A DNA stretch of 12,022 nt from Hamiltosporidium magnivora (taxonomy: Eukaryota > Microsporidia > Dubosqiidae): assembly GCA_004325065.1 (NCBI GenBank), contig PITI01000470.1:1-12022 (forward strand). The letters are read 5' to 3'. Below, in pieces: positions 1-9,200 of this stretch. Made by a program: the position numbers and the translations under genes. The notes under the pieces are model-generated. The model ran no database searches, was not told the origin of the DNA, and saw only the letters and a program-made list of their open reading frames with translations. Position 1 is the stretch's first letter. Every line of letters starts with the position of its first letter.

Positions 1-1480
1 ATTTTTATACCTTTTAAGATCTCAAAACTGATGTTTTTAAGTTGATTTGAAATAATCGAAAGAATGAAATAAACATGTAGGCAATGGTTTGATTCAATAT
101 ATTCGAACAACCTGCTTTCATAATACGCCACAAATTTTATAAGTTCATAAAATAAACCAAAATTCTCTTCATTCTTTATTTCTAATAAAATGCCTTCCAT
201 TTTCTCATATAAACATATTATTTCGTATTGTGAGACATAGCCAGGAAAATATTTTTCATAAAATAAAAGACTTTCAGCAACATCTAGTACATCTTTAAAT
301 TCTTTCACTGAATTTATTATTATTGAATTGTAATTTTCTATATGATCATTAATATATTTATTCCAACCATAATAAAATATATAATTATAAATTTTCTTCG
401 AGTACATTGATTCAAAGGATATACTTTCGGTATTTAAATCTTCTATTTCTGAAAATAGACTTGTAACGAGAGACAAAAAATATTCATAATTTTCGCAATA
501 ATCCTTTATGTGTCTATTGCTAAACCTGGTCAAAGTTTTTCTAGCCTGTTCAGTAAAACTTGATTTTGTTTCGACTGTGCAAATATTTTCTTCACTAATA
601 TTCTCCACCTCTGATATAACTGATGCTGCATCTTGAGATAAAGAAGAAGCTTCATCACTTGAATCTGATGCATTACGTGGCTTTTTGGGCTTGATTTGTT
701 GGCTTATTTTATTATCAAGTCTTCTTTTTCTAATTTCGGAATGGTTTATCACAGAAGAAGAATATGTCTTGTTTGATTCGGAAAAAGATTGTATTGAAGA
801 TATGTTACAGTTATTTGGTATCGTGGAATTCTGTAATGACACATTTTTTTGATTTGAAGACAATTCTGTATGGTTTAAACTCAAGGAATAATCATAGCTT
901 TCGATTGGAAGTGTGTTACAGATATGGTTTTGGGCCGGGTACGATGTATTTGAAGCAGAATTTGCAAATTCTGCGATATTTTCAGAAAATATAGAATCTT
1001 TCACCGGCGTATAATTACAAAAACAAACTCTGAAAGCATCACTATATATTTTATCATTGAAATAATATTTATCAGAACACAAACTGACTGAATAATTTTT
1101 GTCTGTTGTAGAGGAAGTTTGATTGCAATTAGTGCATTGAAGCTCTTCGTGAAAACTATCAGTTGGAATAGGTATATATGATTCAAGATCGTTGAAAAAA
1201 TTATAAGAATAGAGATCATCTTCAAAGATGTCGAATTTTGAATTTCATGGCTGGTTTCGGGTGTAAATAATTCAAAATTTTGATTATATTGTTCATCGAA
1301 TATTGCATCATCATTGAATTCGGTGTAAATATGTTCAAAAATATTCATATTCTGAGAATTCCCATCAGATTCAATCTGTGAATTTACATCATAACTCAAT
1401 AAGCAGGTATTTTCTTGACTAGCAATTAAATGTCTTAAAAATGATATAAATAAATTTTGCATGATACAAAAATTTTTCAT
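1..1480 (-). CDS. Large Ser/Asn-rich putative nuclear protein, 3'-truncated by the window edge and split by one frameshift
   Basis: No family recognised. The ATG at 1480 has an in-frame stop shortly upstream; the first ~80 codons are Asn/Glu/Asp-rich and read cleanly to about 1245. The original frame then soon stops giving gene-like sequence (Ile/Phe-rich residues, stop at 1001). The adjacent minus frame, blocked by a TGA at 1247-1245, is open without a stop from there to base 1, about 410 codons. That is far too long for chance in such AT-rich DNA, so one gene of at least ~490 codons is the best reading. A one-base loss in the A-run near 1236 would explain it. Visible in order: acidic N-terminus; Cys/Ser/Asn-rich middle; basic cluster around 675-740 (KRRL, then KPKKPR), a likely bipartite nuclear localisation signal; Ser/Glu/Asp-rich linker at ~592-670; and a C-terminal ~170 residues rich in Tyr, Phe, Leu, Ile and Glu that look helical. 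A nuclear regulatory role is inference only. Confidence 0.7.
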
Positions 1481-1952
1481 TTTGATTTATAAGCAGTAAG
1501 AAGAATAAATAATTTAAATATTCTAGAATTTCATTCCATTAATAACAGTTTTTCTTATTAAAATAATTAATTTATTTTTAATATATATATATTCAATTGC
1601 CAATTTATTTTTGTCTGTATCATGTATCTTTATAATATTATATTTTAGTTCCTATAATTTTGTTCTTTGTATTTATAATCGATGCATTACATGTTTTAAA
1701 TTATAAATTAGAAAAGGATTCACTTCTCTTTCCGTTCCTAGCTAATTTTGTCCGGCATGGTTGCACTGTGATCCAGGTAGATGATTCAAATGCTCTCAAT
1801 AGTTAATAACCTCCTTACATATCATTTATCAGCTTCTTTTAAAATCACTTTCTTAATCAATTTATTTTATAAACACGGAAAGCTGTTTTGAATTACTCTT
1901 TAAAAGAAAAAAATCTAGAGTTTTAACAATACAATATTAAGGAGTTTTCGGG
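1481..1952. other. Intergenic spacer between divergent genes, with a GC-richer island
   Basis: This spacer separates the leftward gene starting at 1480 from the rightward ORF at 1953, so it should hold both promoters. A TATAAAT-like sequence lies about a dozen bases upstream of the leftward ATG. Most of the spacer is plain AT-rich sequence, but about 1711-1810 is clearly richer in G+C. It is open on both strands. The plus strand ends in a stretch with FVRHGCTVIQVDD. The minus strand has about 33 codons including WITVQPCRTKLARNGKR, ending at the TAA at 1701-1703. Neither has a convincing start. A fossil of a coding repeat is likelier than a live gene. Confidence 0.4.
1950..1952 (+). promoter_or_regulatory. 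GGG start-proximal motif
   Basis: A GGG triplet sits immediately before the ATG at 1953 in otherwise AT-rich sequence. CCC- or GGG-like triplets just upstream of start codons are a described microsporidian gene-start signal. It is the main argument for this start. Confidence 0.35.
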
Positions 1953-2303
1953 ATGTATTCGGTGATAAAATATGTATTACCCAAAGAGCCATCCCAAATA
2001 AACTATATTTACAACAAATGCAAGAAGCATATTAACCGTAATCCTATATTATCATTTTTGATATCCAATTTTGAAAGCAATCTTAACTCGAATATGTTTA
2101 TAAAAAAAGGTTTTTTATCTGGAAAAAAATTGAGTTCTTATGTTGCAAATTTTAAAATTTTGCAAAAACGTTACTTTGATGTGCAATTTCTACCGATAGA
2201 TCATTGCATATTAAATAAAATTTCTGATGGAAATACATATTATAAACTTACTTATATTTATTTTTATACTGATCTATCGAATAACTTATCATCGACTATA
2301 TGA
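1953..2303 (+). CDS. Small basic hypothetical protein (116 aa)
   Basis: Not recognised. The protein is Lys/Asn/Tyr-rich and basic, with no clear signal peptide or membrane span; the hydrophobic patch around residues 31-38 (PILSFLIS) is too short. The start is supported by a GGG triplet (1950-1952) abutting the ATG, the kind of CCC/GGG signal described at microsporidian translation starts. After the TGA at 2301-2303 the same frame stays open for 20 more codons, with polar residues such as SDKSPTIESSNLTEDK, to a TAG at 2364-2366. The annotated stop may therefore be a nonsense mutation in a slightly longer gene. It is divergent from the large minus-strand gene. A real small gene and the 5' remnant of a family member are both possible. 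Confidence 0.5.
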   Translation: MYSVIKYVLPKEPSQINYIYNKCKKHINRNPILSFLISNFESNLNSNMFIKKGFLSGKKLSSYVANFKILQKRYFDVQFLPIDHCILNKISDGNTYYKLTYIYFYTDLSNNLSSTI

Positions 2304-2366
2304 TATTTATCAATTTCTGATAAGTCACCTACAATTGAATCATCGAATTTAACAGAAGATAAATAG

Positions 2367-4799
2367 ATTATTTAAGTTCATTCTGCCAGTTTACAATAAA
2401 ATTACAATCTATTTCGTAATTTTTTCCTGAAAATTTCTCAAAAAAAGCATCCTGATTTATTCCTGAGACAGAGGTTATGATAATCGAAATAAAATTTAAG
2501 ATAAACAATGACAGTCTATGAGCAAAACATTTTAAATATAAACTTCAAAGAGTGATCAATTTTTTCTTTTGAAATGTTGTTTTAATATAACTACAATCCT
2601 TTGAAAAATGCAAAATAAAAAATATCTCTGAATGCCTAACTAAATGTGTTTATATTAACAAAAAAGAAGTTTTGGGATCAGACTCAAAATCTACAGGTCA
2701 ACACGATTCCAAACAGAATTTCATTTTCGAAAGAATCTAGAGAGCGAAAAAATCTTTTCTATATTCAAACTTCATCATGAACATAAACCAAAAAAGTAGC
2801 TTAAAAGTGATATAAAGCAACAAAATAAGTTTTAATCAATTCCTCTTTAATCGGTATAAAAATTTTTATTACATTGTTTACCGAAATTCAAAGTAATCTT
2901 AATTTTATTGATTTCCTCAATTATGTTAAATATATATTTGATTTTATATTAAAAAATTATTTACTTTAAATATTTGAATCTTAAACCATTAGAATGCAGT
3001 ATACTAGATAATATTATATTTTTTTTTGCTAAATATAGTGTTTAATCAGACATTTTGTTCGTATGTTTTTGCCAAACAATAAAAAATGAGTCGTTCTAAG
3101 TATAATATCATAATTAAAATGAAGCTTTTTTCCAGAAAAAACAAGTTGATTGGCGCTTATGACATTTTTTATGCTCATCTAATTAATATTTATACTTTTT
3201 GAATAAAATGCTCGGATATATAAAGTAAAAGTTTGCTTCGCTGCAAAAAATTTTTTAAATATATCCAATTTTCAGATTTAGAAAAATTAATACGCTTCAT
3301 CTAAATATTTGCAAGGCGTATGTTTTTAAGAAGATAACCGATAAACTTTACTATCTAACATTAATCATCCGACGTGTCACAATTCAATTAATTATGTTTA
3401 AATCATTGAAGATATTGCATTGGTATCGATTATATAATCATTTTTTTAGTATATCAGGCTCAATAAATCTATAAGTGTAATCGGCGATCCGTTTTTTTAA
3501 AAATAAGCATCTTGTAATATTATTACAAGTTATATCATTTCAGGTGTCCATAAAACCCAGGCTTTTCCAAAAACCGTCAAATCTTTCTAGCCTACGCTGC
3601 TTAAATAAAGCATTTATTTGTCAATTGCAACATTTTTTTAACAAAACATAGTTATAAATTTTGATATCAAGGCTATGGTTGCATTAAACGCTCAAAAAAC
3701 TTAGACAAATTGGATTAAACTGAATATTATAAGAAAATTTGTTTAAAATTTTAAATATAATTAAACGAATGTCCGTCCTGATATTTTCATACACGGGTAA
3801 ATTAAAAAGCTCAAAATCATATTTTCAATAAGTATCTATAGGCTTTTCATTCACAGAATTTCTCTTATAAAATAACGAATTAAATTAAATGTTAAAATCT
3901 CAACATGAAGATTTGAGCTTTAAACACATTTTTTAAAACACATTCAAACCGAAGAAAAGTATTTTTGCACTTAAAAAAATGTTTTTTAATGTTATTATGT
4001 AATATTAATTATTCTCGAAATAATATGTTTAGTTTTAATATTTACTGTTCTTCCTTGATCATATATTTTTTTCAAGCGATTAAAACTTTTCATTTGAGGA
4101 TGAAAGTCTTTTAAAGTCACAAAACGTCTATCTTATGGCTTCTACTTTAAGCAACAGATCTGAAGTCAGGATTACGGAACACTGTATAATTTGAAATATA
4201 GGCTCATATAACAAAAAAGAAGTTCGAGAAATATCACCAAAACATATTGTTTCATAGTATATAAGTATAATGAATGGTAGATTTCTTGATTAGATAGTAT
4301 AGTGTTTTCTGTTGAGCAGCTTTAAAACCTCTACTAATTCACGGGGCCTATAAAAAAAACAAGAAATGTGAACGTTTTTTAAATAAGAATTGTAAAAATT
4401 ACAAATACTAGTATAATTATAAGTATAAGTATAAGATTGATTTATTGCTTACTCATATGCCACGGTATTAGAAAACTTATTCATTTGTATTTTTCCATCT
4501 TATGATGTCTAAATAAGGATTTCATATAAATATTTTATAAATGTGATAATTGATATGAATTTCGTTTTATAATTATGTGAGATATTATTATAAATTATGC
4601 TGATTAAACGAATTACTCTAATATTTGGTCCTGCAAACTATTTATTTGACAGCTTCTAAATTTATTCAGATAATATTTTCAGTAATCGCTTCCCATTTTG
4701 TCTTTTTCAAAATATATTTAAGGCTTTGCATATATTATTTTGATTCATATTTTTCTTGAAAAATTTAAACTTTCTCGATGTGTTCCATTGTTCTAATAT
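2367..4799. other. Gene-free AT-rich spacer with scattered decayed fragments
   Basis: I see no supportable gene in about 2.4 kb. Most of it is A/T-rich with frequent stops in all frames. Short GC-richer patches stand out. Around 3542-3620 a minus-strand reading contains FKQRRLERFDGFWKSLGF between stops. Around 4120-4200 a plus-strand 18-codon ORF begins MASTLSNRSEVRITEH. A simple run of TATAAG-type units lies at about 4412-4437. These patches look like eroded coding fossils; none has enough length or signal to call. Confidence 0.4.
3511..3529. repeat. Palindrome with 9-bp arms
   Basis: CTTGTAATA, one T, then TATTACAAG form a perfect 9-bp inverted repeat. There is no T-run or gene next to it to make it a terminator. 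In DNA this AT-rich a single such palindrome could arise by chance, so function is unassigned. Confidence 0.35.
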
Positions 4800-5270
4800 A
4801 CCTGTCCAGCCCTAAAGACAAAACTAATCCCCGATCTTGTTAAAATAGAAAGGTGAACACAGCTTCTGTATATTTAATCCAAAGATATTCTGAATTGATG
4901 TATCACACACTTAACTGGATTTCCGAATTCAATCTAAACATTACCATTTTTATTGCGCATAGATTTTTCTCATGTAGAGAGATGATTACCACATTAAAAC
5001 CCCTCTGATTAGCAACGAGTGTATCGAAATTGGGTGAAGATCATTGTTACCATTTTGGTGGGATATTAGCCACACTGGATCTATGGGTCAATCTCCTATA
5101 ATTCCGAGTTATAACAGATTCAAAGAAAAAATGGAAGTTTTACATAGGTTCATCTTTGACAACGAAAGGTAAAAAAAGACCAGAATAAGTAGGCTTAGAT
5201 TTCTCCCGGGCCTGAAATAAGTACATTTTTCATGGTTTTAGGATAGAGCGATTCCAAAAAGAACATGAGT
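4800..5270 (-). pseudogene. Decayed coding fragment, related to the one at 8323-9003
   Basis: This block is visibly richer in G+C than its surroundings and has broken protein-like readings. On the minus strand about 5235-5150 encodes 28 codons that include TYSGLFLPFVVKDEPM before a TAA. This matches TYSGIFLPLGVEDEQM in the decayed region at 8323-9003. At the DNA level roughly 37 of 50 bases agree between 5151-5200 and 8925-8974. Further left on the minus strand, readings such as GFNVVIISLHEKNLCAIK and YINSEYLWIKYTEAVFTF are interrupted by stops. A plus-strand frame is also open at 5039-5172 (for example WWDISHTGSMGQSPIIP), so strand outside the matching block is not certain. I infer a dead copy of a dispersed gene family or transposon; the family is not recognised. 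Confidence 0.45.
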
Positions 5271-6600
5271 GAACTGTACACATAAATATTTGGGTTGCTC
5301 CTTGAATTGTTTTTGGTTTAATGCAATTGTTTACGTTTCGGTTGTTACGCAGATTTGAAATTTCGTAATTATCAGTTTAGAAAAAAAAATTATGTAATAT
5401 ATTAATAATTAGGTTCATATTTCTTTAAATAGTGCGAGAAATCATCTCTTGGCCATAATATTAAAACTACCTAGACTGCTTCACACAACGAACTTGGAAT
5501 TTAATTGAAAATTTTTAGATTTTTTTCCGAAATAAATTGGACAAATATGTTTGCCAAAAAATTTAATTTAAACAATTTTACAGAAAAATAAAGTCGCAAA
5601 GCATAAATATATATCAAGAAATATAAAAAAGCGTCTTTAGTCTGAATCTAGTTCTAAAAATGTTGCTAGCCGTTATGGTTGTTTAAATTTTGTATCATGT
5701 TGGATTAATGTTAATATTTTGATGTTCTTGCGTATAAATTCCAAATAAACCTCGGTTTATAAGGTTTTATACGTTTTCTTTAAGAATTATTGATTTACTT
5801 AAAAATTGACTGATGTTTTCTAACTCGAAGATAAAACTAAAACAATATTTCAGTAAATTTAAACATTCAAAAAAAATCTAAATTCATGTATTATGGACTA
5901 ATAGAACTTAAACTAAAAAAAATTTCATTGGTAATTGAAAAAAATGAATATATCTATAAAAATGGCAAGGCCCGTGAGACATATACATATTCAGTATGAA
6001 TAGTAATGTTAAGACAGCAATAATTAAATGTTAAACTTACAGATTGCGAATAAGATGACAAATAAAAAAATTTCAATCTACAATATATAGGTGAATTAGG
6101 TTTGGAAAATTATAAGGTAAGGTGGTAAATAAACATAAAAGATAAAGATACACATGATTCTAATACGCAGCGTTATATATAAAAAAAAATTTAGATTAAG
6201 TATACAAAACATAGAGAAAATTTAGTAGGACAAAAAAGTATATATTATTTAAAACAATAATATATAGAATTATTGTTTGATATAGATTTTTAATAATATT
6301 GAATTTTGAGATAAAGTTTCTAATTTTGTATTTCTAGAAAAAAAAGGTTAAATAATATTTTAATAAATTATTTTTTCTGTTTTAAGCCACTAAATAAAAA
6401 AGATTATACAGTATTCGAATATAACCATAAAATATTTTTTAAAAATAATCATGTAAGAATCATTTTTTCTCTACAATCGTAGAGCGCTTATTTTTTGCAT
6501 TCGAAAAATTAAAGGGGCTATTCTAAATTTGAAGTTCTAGAACGACATTTTTTAATTTACACAAATTTAATAACAAACAGGACACAAATTTCCTAATTAA
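5271..6600. other. Gene-free AT-rich spacer
   Basis: There is no supportable gene. The only protein-like patch is about 5639-5746 (plus), 35 codons bounded by stops with SESSSKNVASRYGCLNF near its left end and no start codon. The rest is A/T-rich with runs of A or T. The right end (about 6480-6600) is slightly more mixed in base composition and probably belongs to the promoter region of the gene at 6651. Confidence 0.4.
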
Positions 6601-6612
6601 AATGTTCTAGAA
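6534..6612 (+). promoter_or_regulatory. Pair of GTTCTAGAA motifs 70 bp apart upstream of the deacetylase-like gene
   Basis: The 9-mer GTTCTAGAA occurs at 6534-6542 and again at 6604-6612, 39 bases before the ATG. Its core TTC-TA-GAA has the inverted NTTCNNGAAN geometry of a two-unit heat-shock element, and the second copy continues as TG-TCC, an imperfect third unit. Heat-shock-factor control is a guess based on shape alone. Confidence 0.3.
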
Positions 6613-6615
6613 TGT

Positions 6616-6633
6616 CCCAATACTATAAATATA
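6616..6633 (+). promoter_or_regulatory. CCC motif and TATA-like box of the deacetylase-like gene
   Basis: CCC at 6616-6618 is followed by TATAAATATA at 6624-6633, which ends 17 bases before the ATG at 6651. The 5' untranslated region would have to be very short, as is usual in microsporidia. Confidence 0.4.
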
Positions 6634-6650
6634 ATCCACAATAAACGAAC

Positions 6651-7412
6651 ATGTTTTTTCTTGGAATAATTTCTTATATATTCGCAGCTTCATTGCCGGA
6701 CAAGTGTGTAGATAGTGGCGTAATATGTATTACTTTTGATGATGGGCCAACAGGATATACGGGAGAAGTTTTAGACATGCTTGAAGAAAATAATATAAAA
6801 GCAACTTTCCATTTTACTGTACAAAATATTACAAGAGGTAATATTTCTGGAATGATGAGGCGGGCCATTGACGAAGGACATTGTGTTGGTATTAGATTGA
6901 ATCCCAAGCGTGATTATGATCAGATGGAAGCAGATGATATAAAAAGTGATATAGATAATCAGGTTAAAGTGATGGAAGGCGAATTAGACAGAAAAATTAA
7001 ATTTGCACGCGCCCCTGTAAATGATGGCGAGGTAAATGCAGATGTATATAATGCCTTATTAGAAAAAGGAATCACACAGACAAACTACAGCTATTGTTTT
7101 TATTATGAAGCTGATGATAGTGAAGATGCCACGAGACAGCTTAAAATGGTTTTAAATGCATCGAATCCCAAATATGAATCTTTTATATTTCTACTTCATG
7201 ATGAGAAAGAAAGAGATTTTCCAATGTTGGAAGATATTATAAAATATGGAAAAGAAAAGGGATATAGCTTTGTTACAATGGATGAATGTCTTAAAGGCTA
7301 CGATCCAAAAGACATGGAAAAAGGAAGAAAGGGATCTAGATTATCGGACTCAAGCGGTGTCGATAAATTACTAATGGTTCCACTTTGTTTGCTTATATTC
7401 CTTCTCATTTGA
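6651..7412 (+). CDS. Chitin-deacetylase-like (polysaccharide deacetylase, NodB/CE4 fold) protein, probably GPI-anchored and catalytically degenerate
   Basis: 253 aa, a CE4 family protein; active members remove N-acetyl groups from chitin. Residues 1-14 form a signal peptide. Motif 1 is intact (TFDDGP, residues 28-33, catalytic-type D30 and metal-type D31). The HxxxH motif 2 that completes the metal site is not: the equivalent stretch, residues 80-87, reads GIRLNPKR, with Arg and Pro/Lys where the two histidines belong. Motif 3 keeps an Arg (R120 in RAPVN), motif 4 is unrecognisable, and motif 5 is present as FLLHD (H183). Residues 240-253 are a hydrophobic tail after a small-residue patch (SDSSG, 232-236), a GPI-attachment pattern. 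The Encephalitozoon cuniculi homologue was also reported to lack metal ligands and activity, so a structural or chitin-binding role at the plasma membrane/spore wall boundary is more likely than deacetylation. The start is supported by the signal peptide and the CCC/TATA elements upstream. Confidence 0.92.
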   Translation: MFFLGIISYIFAASLPDKCVDSGVICITFDDGPTGYTGEVLDMLEENNIKATFHFTVQNITRGNISGMMRRAIDEGHCVGIRLNPKRDYDQMEADDIKSDIDNQVKVMEGELDRKIKFARAPVNDGEVNADVYNALLEKGITQTNYSYCFYYEADDSEDATRQLKMVLNASNPKYESFIFLLHDEKERDFPMLEDIIKYGKEKGYSFVTMDECLKGYDPKDMEKGRKGSRLSDSSGVDKLLMVPLCLLIFLLI

Positions 7413-8322
7413 TTAAATAGTTCACTGTGATTTATTGCTATTTTTATTTTAGTATTTTTTTATTAAATTCTTTTACTAAATTTCAGTAGTCTTTTTACGA
7501 CTAATATATTTATTCCAAGATCTCACAAATGTTTGGATATAAAAATTCATCCTTTATTTTTTCAAATAAAATAAAAAACAAACTTTTATTCGATATAATG
7601 TTCTATTCATATGATTTATCTAGAATATCATTTTATCTTTGACCAATTAGACTGTAATAATTGAATAAACCTTATTTTAAAAAATTAAGTAGTAAATTTA
7701 TCAATGATTTGTACAATTAATTCTCTACTATAAATAAAAAACGCTTAGCAGATAATCAATCAAATTTCTTAAGCTTTTAAGCAAAAATTTAATCTCAGAA
7801 ACATTTAAAACTTATATCTTAAAACAGAACTTAATCCATTTATTTAAATTTCAAATAGATAACCTAGAAAATCAATAGCACTGACACTATAGATTTGTTT
7901 TGCAGCCATTGCTAATCTTTTTGTCATTAGTTTAATCTATAAAAACCATCAAGAAAAATATATAAAATAGTTTTTTAACATATAATTTAGCTGATCATTG
8001 TAGCCATTGAAATCTAGAGATTTCAAAAAACATATTTTTCATAGTAAATGTATCTCAAAATTTGCATTTAAAAAGTCATATAAAACATATTATTTCGATT
8101 TAAATATTAATATATCGACTCAAAAAATAATCAATAACGATTAAATCGCTAATTTTTAAATATCAATTATTATAGATACGTTTCAAAGTGAAACATATTT
8201 AGGTAAATCAATGGAGAATATAACACATAACTTAGAAAAATTATCATTTACGACATTCTAATTTGAAAAAAAATATTCAGTTTAGAGTTGTAAAATAATA
8301 AAAAAAATCATATTTTATTAAC
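7413..8322. other. Gene-free AT-rich spacer with one hairpin
   Basis: I see no gene. Just after the deacetylase stop the sequence is T-rich, compatible with 3' end formation. A perfect 8-bp stem (TTGAAATC at 8007-8014, loop TAGA, GATTTCAA at 8019-8026) is the only structured element noticed. It has no T-run and could be chance. Confidence 0.4.
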
Positions 8323-9003
8323 TTAAGATTTTAGTCCAGGGATTTTCTCTCTTTTAAATACTTTCTTCCATATTTTCAACCCTAGAATTTCGTTCTCTAA
8401 TACCGGAGTTTCATTTGTGTTTACTGTAAGGTTCACCACTATGATCACTGCTTCAAATTTATAAGGCAAAATATTTCGGGTATTTACTTGTTTTACACAA
8501 CCTTTCTCGTTTGTCATATACCTCAAATCTATTATTTTTGCTTATGCCTCTTTGCTTCTTTAATAACCTCTAATAAACCTTTCTCTTAACTCATCTATTT
8601 ATCTGGTCCTGACACACCTCCTCTTCGTCGCTCAAAAGCAGTCGTTTTGACTGTCTTCTCGAGTAATATTGACTGAGTAAATTCCTTCATATTCATGGGT
8701 GGTGTAGTCTTTTAATACACATATTATAGTATTTAATCCTAATATCGTTCCAGTTTCACACGAGGAATACTCCCCACACTACATATATAAACAAGACCTG
8801 ACTCATTGGCAATAATTTATATTCTCTAGATTTTTCAATTTCAACCATTTGAAGTAAATTTAGGAAGCGATCTCAATTTCATCGAGAGTAAACCATCTAT
8901 CCTTGTCCAAAATATACATCTGTTCATCTTCAACACCGAGAGGTAAAAAAATACCGGAATATGTAACTAAATCTAAAATATATTTATCTGGTCTATTATT
9001 CAT
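8323..9003 (-). pseudogene. Decayed protein-coding region of unknown family
   Basis: Three protein-like blocks lie in the same minus-strand frame, separated by stops rather than frameshifts. First is an intact 47-codon ORF from the ATG at 9003 to the TAA at 8860, containing VTYSGIFLPLGVEDEQM and WFTLDEIEIAS. Next is about 8776-8632, including SSCETGTILGLNTIICVLKD and REDSQNDCF. Last is 8526-8323, including MTNEKGCVKQVNTRNILPYK and ENEILGLKIWKKVFK. I count about seven in-frame stops before the final TAA, fewer than expected for random AT-rich sequence. G+C is higher than in the flanks. The first block matches the fossil at 5150-5200, so this is a dispersed family. I do not recognise it; a retroelement or transposase gene is possible. 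The 67-codon piece at 8526-8323 alone could be mistaken for an intact small gene. Confidence 0.5.
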
Positions 9004-9172
9004 AAATCAATAAACTAAAAAATTTACTATTTAATTTCTTGAATGTATTTTAATATATTTTTTTCAGAAATATTTATATCTGATATATAAAAAATGGATA
9101 AGAACTACATCATAAAATTCTTAACTAATATTTTAATTCCTAAACCACGGTTTCTTTATAACAGCGAAAAAA

Positions 9173-9180
9173 TATAAATA
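9173..9180 (+). promoter_or_regulatory. TATA box of the RNase P RNA gene
   Basis: TATAAATA ends 22 bases before the first paired base of the RNA (9203) and begins 30 bases before it. That is the spacing expected of a TATA-dependent RNA polymerase III (U6-type) promoter. In such AT-rich DNA, TATA strings are common, so only the position argues for it. Confidence 0.4.
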
Positions 9181-9200
9181 TATATTTTTACACCCCCTCG

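Noticed and set aside
764..994. Plus-strand 76-codon ORF
   Set aside because: It lies wholly antisense to the long open minus-strand frame, which has the better composition and length; a shadow.
1001..1240. C-terminal Ile/Phe-rich membrane domain of the minus-strand protein
   Set aside because: These apparent hydrophobic segments are the out-of-frame reading after the frameshift; the neighbouring frame is the one open for ~410 codons.
1230..1245. Programmed -1 ribosomal frameshift site
   Set aside because: No canonical X XXY YYZ slippery heptamer in the zero frame and no obvious stem or pseudoknot after it.
5039..5172. Plus-strand ORF of about 44 codons
   Set aside because: No family recognised, no start signal, and the overlapping minus-strand frame at its right end has an independent match at 8925-8974.
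6674..6907. Minus-strand 77-codon ORF
   Set aside because: Antisense shadow of the deacetylase-like gene, which has clear motifs.
8007..8026. Hairpin as a terminator
   Set aside because: 8-bp stem has no T-run and no gene ending nearby; could be chance in AT-rich DNA.
8323..8526. Intact 67-aa gene on the minus strand
   Set aside because: The same frame continues upstream as protein-like sequence broken by stops, so it is more likely the tail of a decayed gene.
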